Assembly: GCF_030160835.1 (NCBI RefSeq)
Contig: NZ_BSPC01000052.1
Span: forward strand, 1 to 64,000
Direction: 5' to 3'
Origin: Labrys miyagiensis
GTDB taxonomy: Bacteria > Pseudomonadota > Alphaproteobacteria > Rhizobiales > Labraceae
Length of the DNA stretch: 64,000 nucleotides
Of this stretch, positions 54,448-63,083 are shown piece after piece (position 1 is the first letter of the stretch; the number at the start of each line of letters is the position of its first letter). Below the pieces are notes generated by a model. That model saw only the letters and a program-made list of their open reading frames with translations, had not been told where the DNA came from and did not search any database. Made by a program: the position numbers and the translations under genes.

Positions 54448-54469
54448 CTCGTCTCCTTCGACCGCTCAG

Positions 54470-54573
54470 GCAAACTGCGTTCAGATCGAAACATTTTCTG
54501 CTCTAACTCTTTGTTTAAACGCATTTTTGCAATTTATGGTGATTTCGTCCAACCAAAAATGCGTCGCAGCGTT
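54470..54573. repeat. T6SS intergenic repeat, degenerate copy
   Basis: CTGCGTTCAGATCGAAACAT, then TCTGCTCTAACTCTTTGTTT and AAACGCATTTTTGCAATTTA. It retains the CTCTAACTCTTTGTTT core shared by the other copies, but the hairpins are decayed. Confidence 0.5.
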
Positions 54574-55077
54574 TCTGTTGCATTCTGAACCGGTTCTGAC
54601 GCAGTTGGTCTCTATCATCGCGTCGGCGGCCGCGGTCGAACACCCCTTCGTGCTTGTCCGGCAGATCGGTAAAGTCTGGTCGATACTTGGAGGTTCCGAC
54701 TCTCGTTCGAAGCTCACCGGCCGCCTTTGCGCCCGCCACTGTACCATTGTTCGGACTCATGGGAATCCAACAATGTATCCAGTATTCGCAGAAGTGAGGG
54801 ACGGGACCAAACTGTTCTATTGGAACCTCGACGGGACCGTGGGCCTTAACGGCACGAATTACGTCGATGACGTGCTCTTTGTTCAGTGACGCATGTACAA
54901 AGCGTTGAGATGGCTTGGCCTAGACAATATGACCAAGATCAACGAATTCGATGCGAAAGGCAGGAGCTTCAAAAATTCCCTTACCAAGGTTTACATAATT
55001 GGTCGCTGCGGCGGGATCGCTGGGAATGACGCCTATACATTCGCCCGCCGGCCGATGCAGACAGAAGGTGCTTTGCT
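54574..55077 (+). pseudogene. Degenerate AT-richer ORFs next to vgrG
   Basis: A plus-strand frame ending at 54889 reads protein-like near its end (NPTMYPVFAEVRDGTKLFYW, NLDGTVGLNGTNYVDDVLFVQ) but upstream it merges with the repeat and has no convincing start. A second frame (54896-55081, MYKALRWLGLDNMTKINEF...) runs into the next repeat. Composition is lower in GC than neighbours. Possibly remnants of a VgrG-linked effector or immunity gene; not recognised. Confidence 0.3.
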
Positions 55078-55181
55078 CTAAAGCGTTTTGCGATTTGATG
55101 GAATCGGCAAGAATCGCAAAGACGCGTCGAAACAGAGAGTTAGAGAAAAGAAGCGTTTACGCTTAAACGCGTTTTGCTCTA
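55078..55181. repeat. T6SS intergenic two-hairpin repeat, inverted copy
   Basis: CTAAAGCGTTTTGCGATTTG ... GCGTTTA-CGCT-TAAACGC ... GTTTTGCTCTAG. Perfect inner stem. It is preceded by GCTTTGCTCTA, the edge of another copy, and its right edge CTA (55179-55181) supplies the vgrG TAG stop. Confidence 0.75.
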
Positions 55182-56987
55182 GTTGATGAGGACCAAAGCG
55201 CCCTGGATGATGAGTGGCGCGCTGGCCGTCACCTGGCCGATTGCGTTCGACTGTATCTGGACCAAGGCATCGGCCTGCAAGGTGATCATCGTCGACTTGA
55301 GCTTTATGCTGACCGGGTCCATGGTGAAAGTGCTGTTGCCCACGGTGAATTCGATCTTTTCATTGGCCTTCACCGTCCAGGTCGACATGATGCTTTCGTC
55401 GCGGCTGTTGCCGATGGTGACCTTGACGTTCTGCCCGATGTCGCGCCGCTCGTCGTTCTCGACCTTGCCTTCGAGATCGTGCTGCGCGTGGAAGCGGATC
55501 AGCTCGTCTCCGCTCGTGTCGTCCATGATCAGCTCGTTGTAGCCCGATCCCTTGAGTGTCTGGGTCTTGGTGCCCGATACGGCGTTGAGCTTGTCCTTCA
55601 CGTAGGGCGCGACATTCTCCGCATTGTAGACACTGCCCGTCACCAGGGGGTGGTCGGGGTCTCCCTCCAGATATTCGACTACCACTTCCATGTCGATGCG
55701 CGGAATCTTGACATCGCCCCAGCCATTTCCGGCCCAGCTCTGGGCTATGCGCACATAGCGCGACTGGACCTTGTCGCGGTCCCAGTAGAACTGGACCTCG
55801 ATGCGGCACTGATCGTCCACGTCGCTCACCACCTTGGCAGTCTGCGGCCCGTAGATGACCGGCTTTCGCGTCGTCGCCGGCGCCCGGAAAGGAATATCGA
55901 TCGGCTGGAACTCGTAGTTGCCGGAATATCCCTCGTCGCCCGAAGCATTGGCCGAACGATAGGCCTGCGACCGGAACAGATGATTGGCGCGCAGGATCAG
56001 ATATTTGGTGCCCTTGCTGGCCGGCGGGGTTCCGTCCAGCGTCATGGTGAAACCCGGGCAGCACGTCACGGCATCGCCGCCGGCAATGACGCGTTTGTCG
56101 ATGGCCTGCTCTGCTTCCAGCCGGACATTGGCAAGCGTGTTGCCGTCGCCCTTCTCCGTGTAGCGGCCGGGATAATCGTAGAGCTCGAGGTCGCCGTGCT
56201 GGTATTTGGCGCTGGCCGCCTTTTCCGCCAGCAAATCGGTGCTGGGCTTCTCGTAGTCGTAATCCTCGAGCGTGACCTTGCCGGAGCGCAGGTGCCGGCC
56301 TTCCGCCCATTCGTTCAGCCTGTCCTTGGCGGTGATGTTGTCGAGGCCTACGGCCGAGAATTCCAGCGCCGCGCCGCCGAGCTTGGGCTGATGCGCCGAG
56401 CTCGAATCCACCAGGATGAGCTTGTGGTCGGAGTCGCTGTGCTCGAAATAGTAGTAGATGCCGTATTCCTCCATGAGCCGCGACATGAAGGCAAAATCGC
56501 TCTCGCGATACTGCACGCAATATTCAAGCTCGGGATAGCTCTCCGACAAGCGCTTCTCGAACTGGACGAAGCCGCGGTTGCCCAGCACCTCGCTGAGGAT
56601 GTCCGGTACGGTCTTATGGCTGTAGATCTTGCAATTGGTGGTCCTGGTCAAAAGCCAGAACCACGGGCGCAGGACCAAGCGATAGTAGCGCAGGTCCTGA
56701 TCCCTGCCGATCCACTGCGCCTCCACCAGCACGCCGCTGAAGTTGCGCGTAACGCCCTCGTGGTGCGACTGGATTTGCAGGCCGCATTTGGTTCCGAGAA
56801 TCTTGTCGAAGTCGACATCGTTGTCGTCGCTGACCACTTCGAGGCGATACTCGAAAAGTTCACTGAGGGCCTCCGAACCTTCGAAACGGGAGACGACGAG
56901 CTTGTCCTTGCCAAGACTGCTCGTGAAAGATCCCATTCGCGTGTCTTGAGCGAATATTTGTGCCACAGCATGCCCTCGTTCAGCCAC
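55179..56987 (-). CDS. vgrG: T6SS spike protein VgrG (TssI)
   Basis: About 602 residues, normal for a VgrG without an extra effector domain. N-terminal gp27-like part: MGSFTSSLGKDKLVVSRFEGSE, LSELFEYRLEVVS, ESDFAFMSRLMEEYGIYYYFEH. The OB-fold and gp5-like needle follow (SWAGNGWGDVKIPRIDMEVVVEYLEGDPDHP, VTGSVYN). A repetitive beta needle ends ASAPLIIQGALVLIN. The start is GTG 56987 as drawn; ATG 56936 would drop 17 residues. It has no adjacent chaperone gene (DUF4123 or DUF1795). Confidence 0.94.
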   Translation of the reverse strand: MAERGHAVAQIFAQDTRMGSFTSSLGKDKLVVSRFEGSEALSELFEYRLEVVSDDNDVDFDKILGTKCGLQIQSHHEGVTRNFSGVLVEAQWIGRDQDLRYYRLVLRPWFWLLTRTTNCKIYSHKTVPDILSEVLGNRGFVQFEKRLSESYPELEYCVQYRESDFAFMSRLMEEYGIYYYFEHSDSDHKLILVDSSSAHQPKLGGAALEFSAVGLDNITAKDRLNEWAEGRHLRSGKVTLEDYDYEKPSTDLLAEKAASAKYQHGDLELYDYPGRYTEKGDGNTLANVRLEAEQAIDKRVIAGGDAVTCCPGFTMTLDGTPPASKGTKYLILRANHLFRSQAYRSANASGDEGYSGNYEFQPIDIPFRAPATTRKPVIYGPQTAKVVSDVDDQCRIEVQFYWDRDKVQSRYVRIAQSWAGNGWGDVKIPRIDMEVVVEYLEGDPDHPLVTGSVYNAENVAPYVKDKLNAVSGTKTQTLKGSGYNELIMDDTSGDELIRFHAQHDLEGKVENDERRDIGQNVKVTIGNSRDESIMSTWTVKANEKIEFTVGNSTFTMDPVSIKLKSTMITLQADALVQIQSNAIGQVTASAPLIIQGALVLIN

Positions 56988-57202
56988 GGTCGGCCAATGA
57001 AGGCTAGCTCTCTTCGAGTTCAGCGTCTACCGCACAAGCGCATTGTCGCTTCCCACATTTAGGGGGTGTCCTCCGCCATAGTTCCTCAGGCGGCGGGCTG
57101 GCGCGGTTCTACATTCTTGCTATTCTTATTCTGGCTCTGCATCGAGGGTTCTGGTTGGGCGGAGATCAGGTCGGGTCGCGGTTTTGCTTTGAGGATGGTG
57201 TG

Positions 57203-58570
57203 ATGAGCCCGGTTGCGGAAGGCTTCAGGCAGTTGGGTCACCTGTTCGCCACCGATACCCTTGCCGTCATCGCCGTCATTGCCTTGATGGGCTGGCTCCT
57301 GCGAAAAAACGAGACCGTCCTGGCCTGGCTTTCATTCGCGGGTCTGGCCTGGTTTCTGTTCAATCTGGATGGCCTGGCTTTTGTCGAAGCCTGGCCCTTC
57401 GATTTTGCGGTTGGCCAGTCTGCCCTGCTCTATCCGCTGCTCTTTGCCACCTTGGGCCTGGCGGCGAGCTTCCTTGGCGTGGCCGTACCGCAGCCCCTGG
57501 TCATAATGGTAGCGCTGGCCTCCCTGGTACTCGGCGCAGCTGCAACCCTGTTACATGGCCTGGAAATCACGCGGGTGGTGGCTCTTGCAAGCGTATGCGT
57601 GTCGCTGCTGATGCTCGGCTTTCTCGCGACCAGGGCAGGGGCGCGGATCAGCCCGCTCGAAAAGCTCGTTCTGGTCTCGATCTACGCGCTCGGCCTTTGC
57701 GCGACCGCCGTCGATCTGTTCGCTGAGAAGATCTGGCCCGGCATCGCATTGCTGCTCTCGCCCTATGGGGGCGTGCTCTTGCTGGGCTTCAGCGGCTTCC
57801 TCATCCTGCACCATATGTTGGCCACGGCCGAGGCGCGGGAGAAGCTCAACGAGGCACTGGGCCAACGCATCGAGACCACCAAGGCCAATCTGCTGGCCAG
57901 CGAAAGCGCGCGTCATTCGCTGGAGGTCGCCCATGCCGTCAAGCTGGAGCGGGAGCGCCTCATGCGCGAGATCCATGACGGCATCGGATCGAGCCTGGTT
58001 GCGGCGCTGGCTTCGGCCGAGCGGCAGGGGAAGGAGAGCACCACCGCGGTGGTTGCCTTGAAGGGCGCCTTGACCGACCTGCGTGTTGCGATCGACTCCC
58101 TCGAACCGGTGGAGGGCAATGTCGCGACGCTTCTGGCGAGCTTTCGCTATCGATACGAGCCGGAATTGCGCAAATCCGGAATCGGCATCAAGTGGATGGT
58201 CGAGGACGTGCCGGAGCTCGAGTGGCTCGACGCACCGAGCGCGCTGCATGTGCTGCGCATCCTGCAGGAGTCGATCAGCAATACGATGGGCCACAGCAAG
58301 GCGACCCAGCTCAGCTTCAAATGCAAGATGGCGCTCCTCATGGGAAGGCCGGGCCTTCGTGTCGAGGTTGCCGACAATGGCAGCGGTTTCAATGCCGAAG
58401 CCCCGGTGATGGGCCGCGGCCGCAGAAACATGGCCCAACGTGCCGAGGCGCTTGGCGGCAAGCTGGATGTCCTGAGCAAGCCGGGCGAGGGGACCACAAC
58501 CATTCTTTGGCTGCCCTTGGTCCGCAGGCAGGGGCTGAACCTGGAAGCGGGTCACGCGGCTGATCTGTGA
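57203..58570 (+). CDS. Membrane histidine kinase (NarX/DesK-type HisKA_3)
   Basis: About 455 residues from the ATG at 57203, which has GAGGATGG upstream. Six or seven N-terminal spans (about 15-215) resemble a 7TM-type sensor. Then come a coiled coil and the dimerisation motif RLMREIHDGIGSSLVAAL with the phospho-acceptor His near residue 258. The ATPase has LQESISNTMGHSKA (N box), VADNGSGF and GRGRRNMAQRAEALGG. HisKA_3 kinases pair with NarL-type regulators, and the only one in the window is at 25999, across the T6SS locus. Divergent from vgrG. Confidence 0.88.
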   Translation: MSPVAEGFRQLGHLFATDTLAVIAVIALMGWLLRKNETVLAWLSFAGLAWFLFNLDGLAFVEAWPFDFAVGQSALLYPLLFATLGLAASFLGVAVPQPLVIMVALASLVLGAAATLLHGLEITRVVALASVCVSLLMLGFLATRAGARISPLEKLVLVSIYALGLCATAVDLFAEKIWPGIALLLSPYGGVLLLGFSGFLILHHMLATAEAREKLNEALGQRIETTKANLLASESARHSLEVAHAVKLERERLMREIHDGIGSSLVAALASAERQGKESTTAVVALKGALTDLRVAIDSLEPVEGNVATLLASFRYRYEPELRKSGIGIKWMVEDVPELEWLDAPSALHVLRILQESISNTMGHSKATQLSFKCKMALLMGRPGLRVEVADNGSGFNAEAPVMGRGRRNMAQRAEALGGKLDVLSKPGEGTTTILWLPLVRRQGLNLEAGHAADL

Positions 58571-58597
58571 AGTGTCGTATGGTGGCTCCTCCATATA

Positions 58598-58609
58598 GGG
58601 GGTTGCGGG
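58598..58609 (+). promoter_or_regulatory. G-rich motif GGGGGTTGCGGG before tssA
   Basis: Preceded by CCATATA. It matches the motif before the response regulator and before tssB at all but one or two positions. Confidence 0.35.
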
Positions 58610-58650
58610 CACCGGCCTGGATCATCATCATTTCCCGTGGCGTCTTGCGA

Positions 58651-58832
58651 CATGGCGGCATCGGCAGGAACGCAACGACGCGTCGAAACAAAGAGTTAGA
58701 GCACAACGCCACCTGAACGCATTTTGCTCTGGAGCGTTTTGCTTTCGGATCGAAGCACCAAGAATCGCAAAATTCTTTTGATACCAGTAGGTTAATTTCG
58801 AAATCCGCTCCTACCTGAACGCATTTTGCTCA
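58651..58832. repeat. Two T6SS intergenic repeats in tandem
   Basis: 58651-58730 carries ACGACGCGTCGAAACAAAGA, GTTAGAGCA and ACGCATTTTGCTCT (partial A-type copy). 58731-58832 (GGAGCGTTTTGCTTTCGGAT ... CGAAATCCGCTCC ... GCATTTTGCTCA) is a B-type copy. They fill the tssA leader between the G-rich motif and the start codon. Confidence 0.6.
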
Positions 58833-58857
58833 AGTGGGAACCAACAGGTAGACCAAA

Positions 58858-60132
58858 ATGGCTGTCTATGCCGGCGTCGAAGACCAGATTTCAGCCGACT
58901 TGCCCTGTGGACCCGATCCGGATGGCGATCCGGAGGCGCAGAATTTTCTGAGCGTTGCCGAAGGCCAGCTGCCGGCGAGTTATCGCTCCTTCAACAAGAA
59001 ATCGTTCGAAGCCAAGCAAACGCTTTCGGCCTTGGGAGATTATCTCAAGAAATCGCGCGATGTGAGATACCTCATCCTGGCCGCGAAATATCATATCCTG
59101 TCGGATGATCTGCCGGGTTTCATCGACGCAATCACGGCCATGAATGCGTTGCTGTCGGCGCAGTGGGAGCATTGCCATCCGACGGAGGCCGCCGGCGGAG
59201 CGGAGCTGAGATCCGCCTTCCTGAAATCGCTGGACGACCTTCCGACGGTGGTCTTGCCGTTGCAGAGCGCCACCCTCATCAACGACAAGCGATTGGGTGC
59301 ACTGTCCATGCGCTCGATCCTGGTCGGGGAGAAGAAGCTGCCCGCCCGCGACGGGGAGGCGGTTGTCGATCCGTCAGGCATCAAGGATGCCTTTCTGCGT
59401 CTTGAGCCCCTGCAGCAGCTTGTGGACCTGCAAGCCAGTCTGCAAACGATCCTGGCCAGCCTCGATAGCCTGCGCCAGCTCTTCATCGACAAGGCCGATC
59501 ACCAGACTGCCCCGCAATTCGAGCAGCTGCCGGACCTCGTTCGCTCGATCCGCGCCTATGTCGGCGATATCGTCGCGACGCGGCAGCCTGGTCTCGCGGA
59601 GACCGAGCCCGGTGATGAAGAAGCAAGCACGGAGGAAAGCACTGCAACCGCTGCATCGCCGCCCTCCGGGCCGCGCGATGTCGCCTCCGTGAAGGAGGCC
59701 TCGAATGCGCTGGCCGCAATCCTCGCTTATTATGCTGCTCATGAACCCTCGAGCCTGGCCAGGCTGCTGGTCAAGCAGGCGCACCAGCTCGTCGGCAAAT
59801 CCTTTGTCGAAGTTATGAAGATCCTGGCGCCCGGCCTGGTCGAGAAGGCCAAGGTCCAGATCGGGGGCGCCGCACCCTTCGCCCTGAATTTCGCTCAGCT
59901 TTCGGCGCTCGCAGCCGACGAAGGCAAGCCGGCGGAGGGGGAGGCCGAGGCGCGCAGCTATACCGTCGCCTCGCGTGCAGAGGCCACGGCACTGATGCGC
60001 CAGGTTGAGATCTTCTACAACAACATCGAGCCTTCGAGCCCGATTCCCATGCTGATCGAAAAGGCGAGAAACTTCGTCGCCAAGGACTTCAATGCTCTTC
60101 TCACGGAAATATCACGCAAAGATGAGAAGTAG
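58858..60132 (+). CDS. tssA: T6SS assembly protein TssA (ImpA)
   Basis: A 424-residue cytosolic protein that primes tail-tube/sheath polymerisation. The ImpA N-terminal domain is clear: ISADLPCGPDPDGDPEAQNFL, RDVRYLILAAKYHILSDDLPGFIDAI and HCHPTEAAGGAELRSAF. The C-terminal region (PSSLARLLVKQAHQLVGKSF, PSSPIPMLIEKARNFVAKDF) is the conserved ImpA-like tail. It is separated from the other core genes, having its own leader. Confidence 0.92.
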   Translation: MAVYAGVEDQISADLPCGPDPDGDPEAQNFLSVAEGQLPASYRSFNKKSFEAKQTLSALGDYLKKSRDVRYLILAAKYHILSDDLPGFIDAITAMNALLSAQWEHCHPTEAAGGAELRSAFLKSLDDLPTVVLPLQSATLINDKRLGALSMRSILVGEKKLPARDGEAVVDPSGIKDAFLRLEPLQQLVDLQASLQTILASLDSLRQLFIDKADHQTAPQFEQLPDLVRSIRAYVGDIVATRQPGLAETEPGDEEASTEESTATAASPPSGPRDVASVKEASNALAAILAYYAAHEPSSLARLLVKQAHQLVGKSFVEVMKILAPGLVEKAKVQIGGAAPFALNFAQLSALAADEGKPAEGEAEARSYTVASRAEATALMRQVEIFYNNIEPSSPIPMLIEKARNFVAKDFNALLTEISRKDEK

Positions 60133-60322
60133 AACGACAAGTCGTGAGTCGTCGGGGCGATGAATTGAGATTAACGAGCGAGATGCTCGGGGATCTAAGT
60201 AAGGTGCCCGTAATTTCTCATCTATGCTTTCGAGTATGGTGTTGAGATCACTATCGCGAGAGGGGTGAGAAATTGTTTCTAAAACTGGTACAATGCGATC
60301 CAAAGTATTTCAGGAGGCGTTA

Positions 60323-62656
60323 GTGGAGATGCTTACCTCAAATCGAGACCCGGGTATTCGGCATTGCCTTACCTGGAAGGCTGCCCTGCCCGTCGCAGCG
60401 CTCGCGGCAGCGATGCTTGCCTTGCCGGCAAGCGCCAAGGCGGCCGAGCGTCGCGTCGCCTTTGTCGTCGGAAACAGCCATTATGCGGTGGTTCCGCCGC
60501 TCAACAATCCTGACAACGACGCGCAGGCCGTTGCGGCGGCCTTGAAGCGTCAGGGCTTCGAAGTGGTGTCGGCGCTCGACCTCGATCGCAACGACTTCGA
60601 CAAGGCCCTCCAGCGCTTCATCCGATCGCTGCCGGGGTCCGAGCTCAGCGTGTTCTACTATTCCGGCCACGGCATTCAGGTCGGGGGTGACAACCGCATC
60701 ATCCCGATCGATGCGAAGCTGAAGGATCCGGCCGACCTGGAGGTCGAGACGATCAACGTCAAGACGATCGTCGCCTATATGCAGCAGAACTCCAAGACGC
60801 AGCTGGTCTATCTGGATTCCTGCCGCACCAATCCGTTCCAGTCGCGCTCGTTCCTGGTCGGCCCCGAAAAGCAGATGGCGGTGGCCGGCGTCGGCCTGGC
60901 GCCACCGGCCAGCGTGCCCAGCAGCCTCATCGCCTATTCGACCCAGCCGGGAGCCGTCGCCGAGGATGGCACGGGCGACAAGTCTCCGTTCACCGCGTCC
61001 ATGCTCAAATATTCTTTCACGCTGGGCGTCGACGTGCAGAAGGCGCTCGACAAGGTGACGCAGGACGTGTGGGACGCGACCGAGGAGCGCCAGCGCCCCT
61101 GGTCGGTCGATACGCTGGCCCAACCCGTCTACCTGGCCAAACCGGCGATCCGCATCGCTGCGGCCGCGCCGGTTCAGACTGCCATGACCGCAGCCGTCAA
61201 GATCGGCCCGGCTCCAAGGCAGGACCAGGGCAATGCGGCGCCGCCCCAGGAGGCGCCGGTGCAGGTGGCCGCCCTACTGGGTGAAACCTTGAACACGCCG
61301 CGTCGCGTGCCGATCGGCGTCGGCCAGGTGGCCATGCTGGGTGACTTGCCGCTTGTTCGCGCCGCGACAGGGGCGCAGATCCAGATCGCGGCGGCGCCAA
61401 GCCTTGGCACCATGTACCTCAACGGCAAGGCTCTGGCCGAGGGCGACGTGGTCGATCAGAACGCCATTCGCGCCGTGACGTTCGAGCCCTCCATCGGCTC
61501 GGAAGGCAAGGTCCAGAGCGTTCAGCTCAAGGTCGAACAGCCCGGCGGCAATGGCCAGGTCGTCAGCGGCAAGATCGAATCCTTCGTGCCTGCCTGCGAT
61601 GAGCAGGCGGGCGAACCGCTCGATCCGCAAGGCGTGACCGCCGGGAAACTGCCGAACGAGATCGATCCCCTGCCGGCCCTTGCCGCCTGCGGCGAGGCCG
61701 TCGCGAAGTTTCCCGAGGTCACACGCTATAAATACGAACTCGGACGCGCCAAACTGGCCGACAAGGACGTGGCCGGGGCGATCGAACAGTTCAATGCTGC
61801 GTCGGATGTCGGGTATACGCGCGCCTATTACGAGTTGGGCTATCTGGCGGAACGCGGCCTCGGGCGCCCCCAGGATGTGGTCGAGGCCAACCGGCTGTTC
61901 AAGATGGGATCGGACCGTGGCGATCCCTATGCCATGCTGGCCTATGGCCGCAATCTGGCGAAGGGCCGTGGGGTACCCAAATCCGTCGACGATGGCGTCA
62001 AGCTGCTGAACCGGGCCGTCGAGCTCGGGCACACCTATGCCATGAATGAGGTCGGCGCCATGTATTACTATGGCCAGAGCCTGCCCGCCGATCCGAAGCG
62101 CGGCATCAAGTTCTATGAAGCCGCGTTGGCGCGCAACGACATTTATGCCATGCGCAACATGGGCATCGTCTATCTGGAGGGAAAGGGCGTGACGCGCAAC
62201 CCGGCAACCGCAATGGAGCTCTTCAAAAAGGCTTCGGATGGCGGCCACCCCAGCGCGCCCACCAATATCGGTGCGATGTATTTCAAGGGTGACGGCGTCA
62301 AGAAGGATCTGGCGACCGCGATGAACTGGTATCAGATCGGCGCGGAGCGTGGCGATTATTTTGCAGCCTCGAATCTGGCGTGGATCTATTCGAAGGGCCC
62401 CAAGGCTCAGCGGGATCTGGAGAAGGCCGTATGGTATTCCAGCCTCGCCGTCGCCATGGATGCCTATGGGGAGCATAAGGAGGAAGCAGACGGTCTTCGC
62501 GCCTTGCCGCTGGCCGAGAAGAAGAAGACCGTCGAGAAGCTGAACAGCGAGCTGGGAAGCGACGCCGTGACGCCGTCCGCCGATATCGACGACACGCTTG
62601 TGCTTCTTGCTCGAAAAGCCTGGCAGAAGCGCAATCCACGCCTCGACCTGTTCTGA
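60323..62656 (+). CDS. Periplasmic caspase-like (C14) protein with Sel1 repeats
   Basis: About 777 residues. A GTG at 60323 has AGGAGGCG at good spacing; an ATG at 60293 lies upstream and an ATG at 60329 two codons later. A signal peptide (AALPVAALAAAMLALPASAKA) precedes a caspase-fold domain (about 40-285). The catalytic pair is intact: YYSGHG with His and LDSCRTNPF with Cys. After a beta-rich middle, Sel1 repeats run to the C-terminus (AYYELGYLAERGLGRPQD, AMLAYGRNLAKGRGVPKS, AMRNMGIVYLEGKGVTRN). The target is unknown; placement after tssA suggests, but does not prove, a T6SS link. Confidence 0.83.
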   Translation: MEMLTSNRDPGIRHCLTWKAALPVAALAAAMLALPASAKAAERRVAFVVGNSHYAVVPPLNNPDNDAQAVAAALKRQGFEVVSALDLDRNDFDKALQRFIRSLPGSELSVFYYSGHGIQVGGDNRIIPIDAKLKDPADLEVETINVKTIVAYMQQNSKTQLVYLDSCRTNPFQSRSFLVGPEKQMAVAGVGLAPPASVPSSLIAYSTQPGAVAEDGTGDKSPFTASMLKYSFTLGVDVQKALDKVTQDVWDATEERQRPWSVDTLAQPVYLAKPAIRIAAAAPVQTAMTAAVKIGPAPRQDQGNAAPPQEAPVQVAALLGETLNTPRRVPIGVGQVAMLGDLPLVRAATGAQIQIAAAPSLGTMYLNGKALAEGDVVDQNAIRAVTFEPSIGSEGKVQSVQLKVEQPGGNGQVVSGKIESFVPACDEQAGEPLDPQGVTAGKLPNEIDPLPALAACGEAVAKFPEVTRYKYELGRAKLADKDVAGAIEQFNAASDVGYTRAYYELGYLAERGLGRPQDVVEANRLFKMGSDRGDPYAMLAYGRNLAKGRGVPKSVDDGVKLLNRAVELGHTYAMNEVGAMYYYGQSLPADPKRGIKFYEAALARNDIYAMRNMGIVYLEGKGVTRNPATAMELFKKASDGGHPSAPTNIGAMYFKGDGVKKDLATAMNWYQIGAERGDYFAASNLAWIYSKGPKAQRDLEKAVWYSSLAVAMDAYGEHKEEADGLRALPLAEKKKTVEKLNSELGSDAVTPSADIDDTLVLLARKAWQKRNPRLDLF

Positions 62657-63083
62657 CGGACCGCGATTTCATCGGAACGCCTTTTTTCTTGCCTTCCCTG
62701 GATATACCGGGGAGGGCAACAATGGCCGACGCTTATGGCAGGCGTTCTTCGATGGCGGCGACCATGCGGGAGTTCCCGATCGCCAAGATGTTTTCCGATC
62801 CATCTCGAGCGGAAAATGCGTCTGTCTCCTATAGCGTTTTGCGATTTGAAGGTATCGGCAAGAATCGCAAAGACGCGTTAAAACAAGGAGTTAGAGCAAT
62901 GGGCGTTTGCGTGTAAACGCGCTTTGCTCTAGAAGGCCTGAGCCTCATCCGATCCAGATGGAACGAATAAGTCCTTGGCCAGCACTCAGCTTTCCAATGC
63001 GCTTGCCCAGCAAAGCCGTGCTCCGTCTGCAGCATCGAACCTGATTTCGTATCAGGCTCGATGCTGCAACGATCGTAGCGTCC
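62657..63083. other. Intergenic region between caspase-like and lipoprotein genes
   Basis: About 430 bases between convergent genes. It contains the repeat at 62830-62932 and no convincing reading frame. Confidence 0.45.
62830..62932. repeat. T6SS intergenic two-hairpin repeat, inverted copy
   Basis: CTATAGCGTTTTGCGATTTG ... AATCGCAAAGACGCGTTA ... AGCAATGGGCGTTTGCGTG ... GCGCTTTGCTCTAG. Well conserved; the last copy in the window. Confidence 0.7.

Noticed and set aside
61274-62476. 400-codon minus-strand frame opposite the caspase/Sel1 gene
   Set aside because: Shadow frame without motifs; Sel1 repeats on the plus strand explain its repetitive look.
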